Positions 17,624 to 27,307 of a DNA stretch of 64,000 nt are shown one piece after another. This stretch comes from Bizionia sp. M204. GTDB lineage: Bacteria; Bacteroidota; Bacteroidia; Flavobacteriales; Flavobacteriaceae. Numbering within the stretch: the first letter of the stretch is position 1; each line of letters opens with the position of its first letter. A model generated the notes under the pieces. That model searched no databases and was not told the origin of the DNA. It worked only from the letters and a program-made list of their open reading frames with translations. The translations under genes and the position numbers were made by a program. The DNA lies in NCBI RefSeq assembly GCF_023205095.1, contig NZ_CP046242.1:2345001-2409000 (forward strand). The letters are read 5' to 3'.

Positions 17624-17656
17624 ATTCAATTAAAGTCAAACTTAAAACAAACCAAT

Positions 17657-18559
17657 ATGTATTACAACAACGACACGCTAATCTACTTAAACGGGAAATT
17701 TGTTAAAGCCAATGAAGCTTCCACAGATTTGTACAGTCAAACACTTCACTACGGATACGGTGTTTTTGAAGGGATTCGCGCTTATGCAACCGAAAATGGG
17801 ACAAGCGTTTTCAAAGTCAAAGAACATTACGAACGCTTGAAAAAATCGGCAGAGCTTATTCAAATTCCATTTCATTATGATGTTCAAGAATTAGTAGACG
17901 CAACTTACATGCTGTTAAAGAAAAATAATTTATCTGATGCTTATGTTCGTCCTTTGGTTTTCTGCGATCCCAACATGTCATTGACAGGCCCAAACAATGT
18001 TTCCATCATGATTTGCGCTTGGGAATGGGGCGCTTATTTAGGCGACAAACAATTGCGTTTAACGGTTTCCTCTTTTTGCCGACCTCATCCCCGTTCAATC
18101 AAAATTGAAGCAAAAGTGTGCGGACATTATGTGAATTCGATTCTTGCTACAAATGAAGCCAAAGATAAAGGCTATGACGAAGCCTTGCTTTTGGATAGCG
18201 ATGGTTTCTTGGCAGAAGGTCCGGGCGCTAATTTATTCTTCGAAAAAGATGGCGCTTTATTCACGCCGCAATTAGGAAATATTCTTCCCGGAATTACGCG
18301 CGCAACAGTGTTAGAATTAGCCGAAGAACACGGAATCGAAGTTAAACAAGGACTTTTTGAACCTAAAGAATTATTCGCAGCAGATAGCGCTTTTTATTGT
18401 GGAACAGCCGCTGAAGTCATTGGAATTGCATCGGTTGATGAAACTGTATTTCCAAAAGCATGGAAAGATTCATTGGGGAAGAAATTACAAGATACTTATT
18501 CGAAAAAGGTGAGAGAAAATTCAACAACAGCAACAACATTCAGCACAACGTTATCATGA
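17657..18559 (+). CDS. ilvE: Branched-chain amino acid aminotransferase
   Basis: PLP enzyme of fold type IV that makes the final transamination to Ile, Val and Leu. 300 aa from the ATG at 17657; an upstream in-frame start at 17561 would run through attenuator 3 and is rejected. Motifs: [13 protein letters not shown] (31-43), catalytic Lys153 in [32 protein letters not shown] and [13 protein letters not shown]. The stop overlaps the ilvD start (ATGA, 4 nt), so the two are translationally coupled. First structural gene of the attenuated ilv operon. Confidence 0.95.
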   Translation: MYYNNDTLIYLNGKFVKANEASTDLYSQTLHYGYGVFEGIRAYATENGTSVFKVKEHYERLKKSAELIQIPFHYDVQELVDATYMLLKKNNLSDAYVRPLVFCDPNMSLTGPNNVSIMICAWEWGAYLGDKQLRLTVSSFCRPHPRSIKIEAKVCGHYVNSILATNEAKDKGYDEALLLDSDGFLAEGPGANLFFEKDGALFTPQLGNILPGITRATVLELAEEHGIEVKQGLFEPKELFAADSAFYCGTAAEVIGIASVDETVFPKAWKDSLGKKLQDTYSKKVRENSTTATTFSTTLS

Positions 18560-20232
18560 AAGCTTTAAATACATACAGTAAAACCATCACACAAAACGAA
18601 TCTCAACCTGCCGCACAAGCTATGCTTTACGGAATTGGGTTAACGGAAGAAGACATGCAGAAGGCGCAAGTCGGGATTGTGAGCACGGGTTACGAAGGAA
18701 ATACCTGCAATATGCATTTAAACGACTTGGCGAAAGAAGTTAAAACAGGTGTTCAAAACGAAGACCTTGTGGGATTAATTTTCAACACAATTGGCGTAAG
18801 TGATGGGATTTCCAACGGAACAGATGGCATGCGATTTTCATTGGTTTCCCGTGATGTCATTGCTGATTCAATCGAAACGGTGGTCAGCGCACAATGGTAC
18901 GACGCCGTTTTAGCCGTGGTGGGTTGCGATAAAAATATGCCTGGCTCTATCATAGCGATGGGCAGATTAAATCGTCCGGCCATCATGATTTACGGTGGAA
19001 GCATTCATTCAGGAAAATGGAAAGGCGAAGCTTTGAACATCGTTTCGGCTTTTGAAGCCTTGGGCAAGAAATTTAACAACACCATAAGTCCTGAAGATTT
19101 CAAAGGCGTTATTAAAAATGCATGTCCAGGCGCTGGTGCTTGTGGCGGAATGTACACTGCAAATACGATGGCCTCGGCAATTGAAGCTTTGGGAATGAGC
19201 TTGCCTTACAGTTCTTCGAATCCTGCTTTGAGCGCTGAGAAAAATCAAGAATGTTTAGCTGCCGGAAAAGCTATTCGTGTTTTGCTCGAAAATGACATCA
19301 AACCCAAAGATATCATGACCAAAAAGGCATTTGAAAACGCAATTACCATGGTCACTGTTATGGGTGGTTCTACCAATGCTGTCTTGCATTTAATCGCGAT
19401 GGCACATTCCGTAAATCTCGAATTAATGTTAGAAGATTTCCAAAAAATCAGCGATAAAGTTCCTGTTTTGGCAGATTTAAAACCAAGTGGAAAATACTTA
19501 ATGGAAGATTTACATGCTGTTGGTGGAGTTCCTGCAGTGATGAAATATTTACTCGCCAACAACTTGCTTCATGGAGATTGTTTAACCGTGACAGGAAAAA
19601 CTGTCGCAGAAAACATGGCCGAAATTCCAGATTTAACCGCAGGACAACATGTGTTTCTTCAATTGGAATCTCCTTTAAAATCGACTGGACATTTACAAAT
19701 CCTTTTTGGGAATTTGGCACCCAAAGGGAGTGTTGCTAAAATCAGCGGAAACGAAGGAGAATATTTTGAAGGTTCAGCAAAAGTTTACAACGATGAATAC
19801 GCAGCAATTGACGGCATAAAAAGCGGTGAAGTAAAATCGGGAGATGTGGTGGTGATTCGCTACTGTGGTCCAAAAGGAGGACCTGGTATGCCGGAAATGT
19901 TAAAACCAACTTCGGCAATTATGGGTGCTGGACTGGGGAAAAACGTGGCGTTAATTACCGACGGCAGATTCTCTGGTGGAACACACGGATTTGTGGTGGG
20001 ACATATCACACCCGAAGCTCATGACGGTGGGACACTTGCATTAGTTGAAAATGGCGACAAAATCATCATTGACACAAAAAATAATACCATTCAGTTAAAC
20101 GTAAACCATCAAGAACTAGCCAAACGAAAGTCGGAATGGAACCCACCAAAACTCAAAGCCACAAAAGGTGTCTTATATAAATATGCAAAATGTGTGTCGT
20201 GCGCCTCAACAGGTTGCGTAACTGACAAATAA
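18556..20232 (+). CDS. ilvD: Dihydroxy-acid dehydratase
   Basis: Iron-sulphur dehydratase making the 2-keto acid precursors of valine and isoleucine. 558 aa from the ATG at 18556. Cluster and Mg-binding residues are visible: Cys51 (EGNTCNMHL), Cys124 in GCDKNMPG, Cys196 in GAGACGGMY; also [16 protein letters not shown] near the C-terminus and the tail [12 protein letters not shown]. By eye the ilvE-ilvD pair uses more TTG Leu codons and more C/G at third positions than ilvB-ilvA, a possible sign of a different origin. Start fixed by the ATGA overlap with ilvE. Confidence 0.96.
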   Translation: MKALNTYSKTITQNESQPAAQAMLYGIGLTEEDMQKAQVGIVSTGYEGNTCNMHLNDLAKEVKTGVQNEDLVGLIFNTIGVSDGISNGTDGMRFSLVSRDVIADSIETVVSAQWYDAVLAVVGCDKNMPGSIIAMGRLNRPAIMIYGGSIHSGKWKGEALNIVSAFEALGKKFNNTISPEDFKGVIKNACPGAGACGGMYTANTMASAIEALGMSLPYSSSNPALSAEKNQECLAAGKAIRVLLENDIKPKDIMTKKAFENAITMVTVMGGSTNAVLHLIAMAHSVNLELMLEDFQKISDKVPVLADLKPSGKYLMEDLHAVGGVPAVMKYLLANNLLHGDCLTVTGKTVAENMAEIPDLTAGQHVFLQLESPLKSTGHLQILFGNLAPKGSVAKISGNEGEYFEGSAKVYNDEYAAIDGIKSGEVKSGDVVVIRYCGPKGGPGMPEMLKPTSAIMGAGLGKNVALITDGRFSGGTHGFVVGHITPEAHDGGTLALVENGDKIIIDTKNNTIQLNVNHQELAKRKSEWNPPKLKATKGVLYKYAKCVSCASTGCVTDK

Positions 20233-20254
20233 TTCTAAAAAAAAAAAAACAGAA

Positions 20255-21949
20255 ATGAACTCAATAAAAATGACAGGAGCTAAAGCTGTAGTCGAGTCTT
20301 TAGTAACCGAACAAGTTGATACAATATTCGGGTATCCCGGAGGAGCCATTATGCCCATATATGATGCCTTGTATGACTATGAAGAATCCGTAAATCATAT
20401 TTTAGTCCGTCACGAGCAAGGCGCCATTCATGCCGCGCAAGGTTATGCTAGAACATCAGGGAAAACAGGTGTGGTATTCGCAACTTCTGGACCAGGCGCA
20501 ACCAATTTAATTACTGGCTTAGCAGATGCTATGATTGATTCCACGCCCTTGGTATGTATCACAGGCCAAGTATCATCCCATCTTTTGGGCACCGATGCTT
20601 TTCAGGAAACGGATGTGGTGGGAATCTCCATGCCCATAACCAAGTGGAACTGTCAAGTTACCAGAGCAGACGATATTTCTGCCGCTGTTGCAAAAGCATT
20701 TTACATTGCACAATCTGGACGTCCAGGCCCTGTACTGATTGATATTACCAAGGATGCGCAATTTGGCCAAACCAATTTCAAATATGAGACATGTACGAAT
20801 ATCCGAAGTTATTATCCTAGGCCAAAGTTGCGCAAATCGGTTGCAGAAGCCGCAGCGAAATTAATTAATGCCGCAAAAAAACCGTACTTACTAATTGGAC
20901 AGGGAATTATGCTATCTCATGCAGAGAAGGCATTAGTGGAGTTTGTTGAAAAGTTAGGAATTCCAGTAGCATCAACCCTTTTAGGATTAGGCGCATTTCC
21001 CAATAATCACCCACTTTATGCCGGATATTTAGGCATGCACGGTGATTATGCCGCAAACATAAAAACAAATGAGTGCGATGTCCTAATCGCCATCGGTATG
21101 CGCTTCGACGATAGAGTTACTGGCGATGTTTCTAGGTATGCCAGACAGGCAAAAATTATTCATGTAGACATTGATGCTTCGGAATTAAATAAAATTATAA
21201 AAGCAGATGTTCCAATTCATGCGGATGCCAAAGAAGCCTTAAAAGTATTAACAGCATTGGTTCATAAAAAAGTCCATAGCTCTTGGTTTCAGGAATTTAA
21301 AGACGCTAAACAAGTTGAAATAGACACATTGCAAGAAAGTGCCAACGAATTACATTCCGAAGAATTGAAAATGGATGAGGTCATCAAAATGCTTTCAGAA
21401 ATCACCAACGGAGAAGCAGTTGTCGTTACCGATGTGGGTCAACACCAAATGATGACAGCGCGCTATTATAAATACAACAAAACAAAAAGCAACATTACAT
21501 CAGGAGGTTTGGGAACCATGGGATTTGCGCTACCGGCTGCTATTGGAGCAAAATTTGGTGCGCCAGATAAACCGGTAATAGCCATTATTGGAGATGGAGG
21601 CTTTCAAATGACGCTACAAGAATTGGGGACCATTTTGCAAAGTGATGTAGATATAAAAATCATCATTTTAAATAACCGATTTCTTGGGATGGTACGTCAA
21701 TGGCAACAGTTATTTTTTGAGAAACGCTATTCATTTACAAATATGATCAGCCCTGATTTTATAGCCCTTTCTAAAGCGTATAGTATTGAAGCCTCCAAAA
21801 TTGAAACTAGAAAAGACTTAAAAGAAAATCTATTAAAAATGCTAAATCACAACGGATCTTACTTGTTAGAAGTCATGGTCGCTAAAGAGGAAAATGTATT
21901 TCCAATGATGACAACCGGAGCCTCTGTATCAGAAGTTCGTTTAAACTAA
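20255..21949 (+). CDS. ilvB: Acetolactate synthase, large (catalytic) subunit
   Basis: ThDP- and FAD-dependent enzyme that condenses pyruvate with pyruvate or 2-ketobutyrate. 564 aa. The N-terminal ThDP Glu is Glu54 in VRHEQGAIHAA, the FAD-binding middle has RFDDRVTGDV, and the C-terminal ThDP/Mg motif runs from GDGGFQMTLQE to NNRFLGMVRQW. A run of A residues precedes the ATG, 22 nt after ilvD. Pairs with the ACT-domain regulatory subunit encoded 5 nt downstream. Confidence 0.96.
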   Translation: MNSIKMTGAKAVVESLVTEQVDTIFGYPGGAIMPIYDALYDYEESVNHILVRHEQGAIHAAQGYARTSGKTGVVFATSGPGATNLITGLADAMIDSTPLVCITGQVSSHLLGTDAFQETDVVGISMPITKWNCQVTRADDISAAVAKAFYIAQSGRPGPVLIDITKDAQFGQTNFKYETCTNIRSYYPRPKLRKSVAEAAAKLINAAKKPYLLIGQGIMLSHAEKALVEFVEKLGIPVASTLLGLGAFPNNHPLYAGYLGMHGDYAANIKTNECDVLIAIGMRFDDRVTGDVSRYARQAKIIHVDIDASELNKIIKADVPIHADAKEALKVLTALVHKKVHSSWFQEFKDAKQVEIDTLQESANELHSEELKMDEVIKMLSEITNGEAVVVTDVGQHQMMTARYYKYNKTKSNITSGGLGTMGFALPAAIGAKFGAPDKPVIAIIGDGGFQMTLQELGTILQSDVDIKIIILNNRFLGMVRQWQQLFFEKRYSFTNMISPDFIALSKAYSIEASKIETRKDLKENLLKMLNHNGSYLLEVMVAKEENVFPMMTTGASVSEVRLN

Positions 21950-21954
21950 AAAAA

Positions 21955-22488
21955 ATGAAAAAAACATATACAGTATCCGTCTTTACAGAAAACAGCATCG
22001 GGATGATGAATCGGGTAACAATTATTTTCACGCGTCGCCACCTCAATATCGATAGTATTACAGCTTCCGAATCGGAAGTAAAGGGAGTGTTTCGATATAC
22101 CATTGTTTTAAGAACAACAAAAGAGCAAGTAGAAAAAGTTATCGGACAGCTTGAAAAACTAATAGATGTTTTTAAAGCATTCGCACATGAAGATTCTGAA
22201 GTCGTACATCAAGAAATCGCATTGTATAAAATAAAAACAGGCACTTTAACTAATGGTGATGTGGAAAAAGTAATTCGGGAACATCATGCAAGAATACTTA
22301 CGGTAGACCCAAAATTTATGGTCATAGAAAAAACAGGACATGTAAGAGAAACGCAATTGCTGTTCGAAAACTTACAACCTTATGGTGTACTTGAATTTGC
22401 ACGTTCTGGACGTGTAGCAGTAACAAAACCCATGAAAGAATTTAGCACCTATTTAAAAGAGTTAGAAGAATTAAATCACAAATTATAA
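21955..22488 (+). CDS. ilvN: Acetolactate synthase, small regulatory subunit
   Basis: 177 aa. The N-terminal ACT domain (residues about 3-76, with TVSVFTENSIGMMNRVTIIF and the LNIDSITAS strand) binds valine in characterised enzymes and gives feedback inhibition; the C-terminal ACT-like domain completes the subunit. Five nt after ilvB. Length is like the ilvH/ilvN group of 160-180 residues. It should activate the large subunit and confer valine sensitivity, so the pathway would be controlled both at the enzyme and at the leader. Confidence 0.95.
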   Translation: MKKTYTVSVFTENSIGMMNRVTIIFTRRHLNIDSITASESEVKGVFRYTIVLRTTKEQVEKVIGQLEKLIDVFKAFAHEDSEVVHQEIALYKIKTGTLTNGDVEKVIREHHARILTVDPKFMVIEKTGHVRETQLLFENLQPYGVLEFARSGRVAVTKPMKEFSTYLKELEELNHKL

Positions 22489-22507
22489 ACAATAAATAAA
22501 AAGAATT

Positions 22508-23551
22508 ATGGCAACAATAAATTTTGGAGGCGTACAAGAAAACGTTGTAAAACGTAACGAATTTCCACTTAAAAAAGCACAAGACGTATTAAAAGGTGAA
22601 ACCGTAGCCGTTATCGGTTATGGTGTTCAAGGTCCAGGGCAAGCACTCAACTTAAAAGATAATGGTATCAACGTGATTGTTGGACAACGAAAAGGAACAA
22701 CGAGCTGGAAAAAGGCACGAGCTGATGGTTGGGAAGAAGGCAAAACACTTTTCGAATTAGATGAGGCCTGCAAAAAAGCAACTATCGTCATGAATTTACT
22801 TTCAGATGCCGGGCAAATACAAGCTTGGGAAGGCATGAAAAAACACTTAACCAAAGGAAAAGCACTCTATTTTTCCCATGGATTTGGCGTGACATTTCAT
22901 AATAAAACAGGCATTGTTCCGCCTTCGGATATCGATGTTGTTTTGGTGGCCCCAAAAGGTTCAGGCACATCACTTAGAAGTTTATTTTTAAGTGGGCAAG
23001 GATTGAATTCCAGCTATGCCGTGTTCCAAGACGGTACTGGAAACGCCCAAGAACGCGCCTTGGCATTAGGTATTGCCATTGGTTCAGGATATTTGTTTGA
23101 AACCACTTTTCAAAAAGAAGTTTATAGCGACCTCACAGGAGAACGCGGTGTTTTAATGGGTGCTATTGCAGGCATTTTTGAAGCACAGTTTAACGTACTT
23201 CGCCAACGTGGGCATTCACCAAGTGAGGCTTTTAATGAAACTGTAGAAGAATTTACGCAAAGTTTAATGCCGCTTATTGCCGAAAATGGTATGGATTGGA
23301 TGTTTGCCAATTGTTCAACAACTGCACAACGCGGCGCATTAGATTGGAAGGGTAAATTTCGCGAAGCTACTGAACCTATATTGAATAAATTGTACGACAA
23401 TGTCGTTTCTGGCAAAGAAGCTGAAATAGTGATTGAAGCCAATAGCAAACCGGATTACCGTATAAAATTAAAAGAAGAATTAACTGCGATGAAAAACAGC
23501 GAACTGTGGCAAACAGGATTAGAAGTACGTAAATTAAGACCCACTAAGTAA
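22508..23551 (+). CDS. ilvC: Ketol-acid reductoisomerase
   Basis: NADPH- and Mg-dependent isomeroreductase converting acetolactate or acetohydroxybutyrate to the dihydroxy acid used by IlvD. 347 aa, close to the short (class I) form of the enzyme. Nucleotide-binding loop GYGVQGPGQALNL (37-49) and the cofactor-specificity segment GQRKGTTSWKKA; metal ligands in the helical domain include EVYSDLTGERGVLMG and GMDWMFANCS. Ends in a TAATG overlap with ilvA. Confidence 0.94.
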   Translation: MATINFGGVQENVVKRNEFPLKKAQDVLKGETVAVIGYGVQGPGQALNLKDNGINVIVGQRKGTTSWKKARADGWEEGKTLFELDEACKKATIVMNLLSDAGQIQAWEGMKKHLTKGKALYFSHGFGVTFHNKTGIVPPSDIDVVLVAPKGSGTSLRSLFLSGQGLNSSYAVFQDGTGNAQERALALGIAIGSGYLFETTFQKEVYSDLTGERGVLMGAIAGIFEAQFNVLRQRGHSPSEAFNETVEEFTQSLMPLIAENGMDWMFANCSTTAQRGALDWKGKFREATEPILNKLYDNVVSGKEAEIVIEANSKPDYRIKLKEELTAMKNSELWQTGLEVRKLRPTK

Positions 23552-24795
23552 TGGAGTTATTAGATAAAGTATATCAAGCCAAAGAGCGCATAAAAGGTAT
23601 TGCTATGCATACGCCACTAATGAAAAACGAAAACTTGAGCGAAGAATTTTCTGCCCAAATTTATTTAAAACGCGAGGATTTACAGCCTGTGCGCTCTTAC
23701 AAATTAAGAGGTGCTTACAATAAAATAATGTCACTTTCAAACCAAGATAAAGCCAAAGTTATTGTTTGCGCTAGTGCCGGAAACCATGCGCAAGGCGTTG
23801 CTTATGCTTGTTATAAATTAAACATTCAAGCAACCATATTTATGCCTGTCACAACCCCTCTTCAAAAAACAAAACAAGTTAAACTCTTTGGTAAGAATAA
23901 GGTTGAAGTGGTTTTATTAGGTGATACATTTGACGCAGCATTTGAGGAAGCTAACCGTTTTTGTCAAGAAATTGACGCTATTTTAATTCATCCTTTTAAT
24001 GATGAACAAGTAATGGCAGGCCAAGGAACAACCGCTTTAGAGATTTTGGAAGACCACCACACACCTATTGACTATTTGTTTGTACCAATAGGCGGTGGCG
24101 GTTTAGCAGCAGGAGTCAGTTCGGTTTTTAAAAAATTAAGTCCAAACACAAAAATTATTGGGGTGGAGCCAGCTGGTGCACCATCCATGTCAATTTCCAT
24201 CAAAAAAGGTGTAAATACAACATTAAAAAAGATTGACAAATTTGTAGATGGCGCTTCTGTAAAACGTGTAGGAGATAAAACATTTGAAATCTGTAAAGAT
24301 AATTTGGAAGATATTATCCTTGTCCCAGAAGGGAAGATATGTACAACTATTTTACGTTTGTATAACGAAGAAGCAATTGTGGCCGAGCCAGCAGGCGCAT
24401 TAACTATTGCTGCTCTCGACTTTTATAAGGAAAAAATAAAAGGAAAACATGTAGTATGCGTTGTTAGTGGCGGCAATAATGACATTTCCCGAACTGAAGA
24501 AATAAAAGAGCGATCCTTACTATATGAAGGCTTGAAGCATTATTTTCTTGTCCAGTTTCCACAAAGACCAGGTGCATTAAAAGAATTTGTTAATGATATT
24601 TTAGGCCCAAATGATGACATTACCTATTTTCAATTTTCAAAAAAGACGAATCGAGAAAGTGGTCCGGCAGTGGTTGGAATTGAATTAAAAAACCAAGGAG
24701 ATTTTCAAAAAATAGAAGACCAATTAAAACACAGAAAATTTAATTATCAATACTTAAATGACAATGCAGATTTGTTTACTGCCTTAATTTCATAA
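23551..24795 (+). CDS. ilvA: Threonine ammonia-lyase (threonine dehydratase)
   Basis: PLP enzyme deaminating threonine to 2-ketobutyrate, the committed step to isoleucine. 414 aa. The Schiff-base Lys51 sits in RSYKLRGAYN, followed by ASAGNHAQGVA and the glycine-rich phosphate loop PIGGGGLAAG. A C-terminal ACT-like segment (about 330-414) starts at LVQFPQRPGALKEF. Start and ilvC stop overlap by 1 nt (TAATG). Its presence at the end of the operon fits the isoleucine-only leader peptides. Confidence 0.95.
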   Translation: MELLDKVYQAKERIKGIAMHTPLMKNENLSEEFSAQIYLKREDLQPVRSYKLRGAYNKIMSLSNQDKAKVIVCASAGNHAQGVAYACYKLNIQATIFMPVTTPLQKTKQVKLFGKNKVEVVLLGDTFDAAFEEANRFCQEIDAILIHPFNDEQVMAGQGTTALEILEDHHTPIDYLFVPIGGGGLAAGVSSVFKKLSPNTKIIGVEPAGAPSMSISIKKGVNTTLKKIDKFVDGASVKRVGDKTFEICKDNLEDIILVPEGKICTTILRLYNEEAIVAEPAGALTIAALDFYKEKIKGKHVVCVVSGGNNDISRTEEIKERSLLYEGLKHYFLVQFPQRPGALKEFVNDILGPNDDITYFQFSKKTNRESGPAVVGIELKNQGDFQKIEDQLKHRKFNYQYLNDNADLFTALIS

Positions 24796-24951
24796 CAACC
24801 ACACAAGCTATTTTGCGGAAGTAAAATGAAAAAGTCCAACCCGAGAATGAATGCCAATTTCACTCCTGCTAATAATGGTTAAAGCTATTTGTAAAGTAGC
24901 TTAAAAATTGTAACTTGAATGACTTGACAAAACCTTATAAAAACCAAAAAA

Positions 24952-26487
24952 ATGGCGGATAAAAAACCAAAACTCACAAGGCAGACTGGAGCACCAGTTG
25001 GAGATAATCAAAACGTGCAAACCGCAGGACCAAGAGGCCCCATGTTGATGCAAGATGCATGGTTTCTTGAAAAAATGGCAAACTTTGATCGCGAAGTCAT
25101 TCCAGAAAGAAGAATGCACGCCAAAGGTTCAGGTGCGTTTGGAACTTTTACAGTCACTCATGACATTTCCAAATATACCAAAGCAAAAATTTTTAGTGAA
25201 GTTGGTAAAAAGACGGATATGTTTACCAGATTTTCTACGGTTGCAGGAGAAAGAGGTGCGGCCGATGCCGAAAGAGATATTAGAGGGTTTGCTTTAAAGT
25301 TTTATACCGAAGAAGGTATTTGGGACTTGGTAGGAAACAATACACCAGTATTTTTCTTTCGCGACCCAATGAAATTTCCAGATTTAAATCGTGCTGTAAA
25401 ACGCGATCCTAAAACCAATCTAAGGAGTGCCAATAATAATTGGGATTTTTGGACATTATTACCAGAAGCTTTACATCAAGTTACTATAGTAATGAGTGAT
25501 CGTGGTATTCCAACAGGTTACAGACATATGCACGGTTTTGGTAGTCACACATACAGCCTGATCAACAAAGATAATGTTAGACATTGGGTGAAATTTCACT
25601 TTGTAACGCAACAAGGTATTGAAAATCTATCTAATGAAGAAGCTGCTAAAGTTGTTGGTATGGATAGAGAATCATCGCAAGTTGATTTGTTTGATGCTAT
25701 AGAAAGAAAGGATTTCCCAAAATGGAAAATGTTTATCCAAGTAATGACAGAAGCCGAAGCCAAAACATACCGTTTCCATCCTTTCGATTTAACCAAAGTA
25801 TGGTCTAAAAAAGACTTCCCATTGATTCCTGTGGGAGAATTTGAATTAAATAGAAATCCAGAAAATTATTTTCAAGATGTAGAGCAAGCCGCTTTCAACC
25901 CGACTAATATTGTTCCAGGTATTGGATTCTCTCCAGACAAAATGCTTCAAGGAAGACTATTCTCTTATGGCGATGCGCAACGTTATAGATTAGGCGTAAA
26001 TCATTATCAAATTCCAGTAAATAAACCAACGTGTCCTTACCATTCTAACCATAGAGACGGAACCATGCGAGTAGATGGAAACCACGGAGGCACTTTACAC
26101 TATAACCCTAACAGTTACGGTGAATGGCAAGAACAACCAGAATTTAAAGAACCACCTTTAGAGTTAAATGGTGACGCTTATGCACACAATTTTAGAGACG
26201 ATGATGAAGATTATTATACACAACCTGGTAATTTATTTCGCATTATTAAAGCGGCTGGAAAAGACGGTTTACTCTTTAAAAATACTGCAGCTGAAGTAGG
26301 TGGCGCCGAGAAATTTATTCAAATTCGCCATATTAGAAACTGTTTTAAGGCAGATCCGGAATACGGAGAAGGTGTAGCTAAAGCATTAGGTTTATCTATG
26401 GATGAGGTGAATAATTTTGATATGACACCTTATAATAAATGGGCTCCCAAACCAGATAACAATCCAATATCTAAATGTCCAAGATAA
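24952..26487 (+). CDS. katA: Monofunctional haem catalase
   Basis: Decomposes hydrogen peroxide. 511 aa, the small-subunit clade length. Distal His56 in [14 protein letters not shown], the conserved Asn in [13 protein letters not shown], and the haem-ligand Tyr in [13 protein letters not shown] are all present, with an NADPH-type C-terminal region. It stands alone after a 156-nt gap from ilvA, and 27 nt before the DIP1984-family gene, with which it may be cotranscribed. Confidence 0.96.
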   Translation: MADKKPKLTRQTGAPVGDNQNVQTAGPRGPMLMQDAWFLEKMANFDREVIPERRMHAKGSGAFGTFTVTHDISKYTKAKIFSEVGKKTDMFTRFSTVAGERGAADAERDIRGFALKFYTEEGIWDLVGNNTPVFFFRDPMKFPDLNRAVKRDPKTNLRSANNNWDFWTLLPEALHQVTIVMSDRGIPTGYRHMHGFGSHTYSLINKDNVRHWVKFHFVTQQGIENLSNEEAAKVVGMDRESSQVDLFDAIERKDFPKWKMFIQVMTEAEAKTYRFHPFDLTKVWSKKDFPLIPVGEFELNRNPENYFQDVEQAAFNPTNIVPGIGFSPDKMLQGRLFSYGDAQRYRLGVNHYQIPVNKPTCPYHSNHRDGTMRVDGNHGGTLHYNPNSYGEWQEQPEFKEPPLELNGDAYAHNFRDDDEDYYTQPGNLFRIIKAAGKDGLLFKNTAAEVGGAEKFIQIRHIRNCFKADPEYGEGVAKALGLSMDEVNNFDMTPYNKWAPKPDNNPISKCPR

Positions 26488-26514
26488 TAGTTTGTAAAAA
26501 TTTTAATTGAATTC

Positions 26515-26982
26515 ATGTTAGAAGAAAATAAAAAAATGAAACTTGCTGAAGCGCTTTTATTAAGAGCTGATTTAATGAAGAAAATAGAGCAGCTTCAAAA
26601 TAGAATTAGACCTGTTTTAATCGTTTCCGATGATAAGCTTCCCCAAGAAGATCCTATCAAATTATTGGCGCAATTACGAAAAGCCATAAACGACTTGGAA
26701 GCGATAATAATTCGGATTAATAAAACCAATAATGATACGGTTGTGGAAGGTGAAGGCATTTTAATGGAAGCACTAGCCAAACGTGATTCTTTAAAAATGC
26801 TTTCTGAAAAGTTAAGAAATATTAGAAATGCGGCACAAATAAATAATAGCGGCGACTCTAATCTTAAAGCAACTATTGATATTAAAAAACTACAAGTTGA
26901 AATGGATCAAACAGGACGATCTTTTAGAGAAATTGACAGTAAAATTCAAGAAATTAATTGGCTTACAGAATTAAAAAATTAA
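26515..26982 (+). CDS. DIP1984/septicolysin-family protein
   Basis: 155 aa, all helical and highly charged. The KLAEALLLRADLMKKIEQL start and the middle VEGEGILMEALAKRD match the DIP1984 (septicolysin-like) family of unknown molecular function. The translation may begin at the internal MKLAEALL (Met8), which matches other members better than MLEENKK. No signal peptide, so the cytolysin name should not be taken literally. Located 27 nt downstream of catalase. Confidence 0.82.
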   Translation: MLEENKKMKLAEALLLRADLMKKIEQLQNRIRPVLIVSDDKLPQEDPIKLLAQLRKAINDLEAIIIRINKTNNDTVVEGEGILMEALAKRDSLKMLSEKLRNIRNAAQINNSGDSNLKATIDIKKLQVEMDQTGRSFREIDSKIQEINWLTELKN

Positions 26983-27307
26983 AATTTAGCCTTCGGGCGG
27001 AATGATCGGAGCGAGTGCCAGCCCTTTTTTGTGGTAGGTTTTCGGGGCAAATTGAAAACTTTACCAACCAGAGCTGCTTGGGTTGTGGCAAACATGTACA
27101 AGTTAGGACCCATTATTGCTTACAAATTACAAGCGTATTGATTAAAATTTACTACCAGGTACTGACCAATCATTCTTTTTTATTTGAAGCTATAGATTAA
27201 CAAATTAAGATGAAATAAATTTAATATTCATAAAAAGCAACGTGTTAAAAAGCCCTAACTTATAGTGCAAACATATTAAATTAGTAAACTCTTATAATAA
27301 GATTTTC
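26983..27307. other. 325-nt gap with no gene recognised; possible remnant sequence
   Basis: Starts with a locally GC-richer stretch (27000-27040, including CGGGCGG and CAGCCCTTTTTT) that could be a weak terminator for the gene before it. Beyond it come the segments GGTTGTGGCAAACATG and GTACAAGTTAGGACC, which do not code convincingly in any frame. The 61-codon open frame at 27015-27200 has no recognisable domain. This could be a decayed mobile or integron-type fragment, but nothing firm can be said. The last 100 nt are AT-rich and probably hold the promoter of the TolC gene. Confidence 0.35.

Noticed and set aside
17561-17656. N-terminal extension of IlvE from an ATG at 17561
   Set aside because: It would be read through attenuator terminator 3 and encodes no conserved sequence; the protein matches IlvE from the ATG at 17657.
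18460-18555. N-terminal extension of IlvD inside ilvE
   Set aside because: Lies within ilvE in another frame; homology begins at 18556, where an ATGA overlap gives a natural start.
19009-19720. Several antisense open frames across ilvD
   Set aside because: Explained by codon bias of ilvD; no homology-like motifs.
27015-27200. 61-codon open frame
   Set aside because: No domain and odd amino-acid content; starts within the unusual GC-richer stretch; treated as non-coding.
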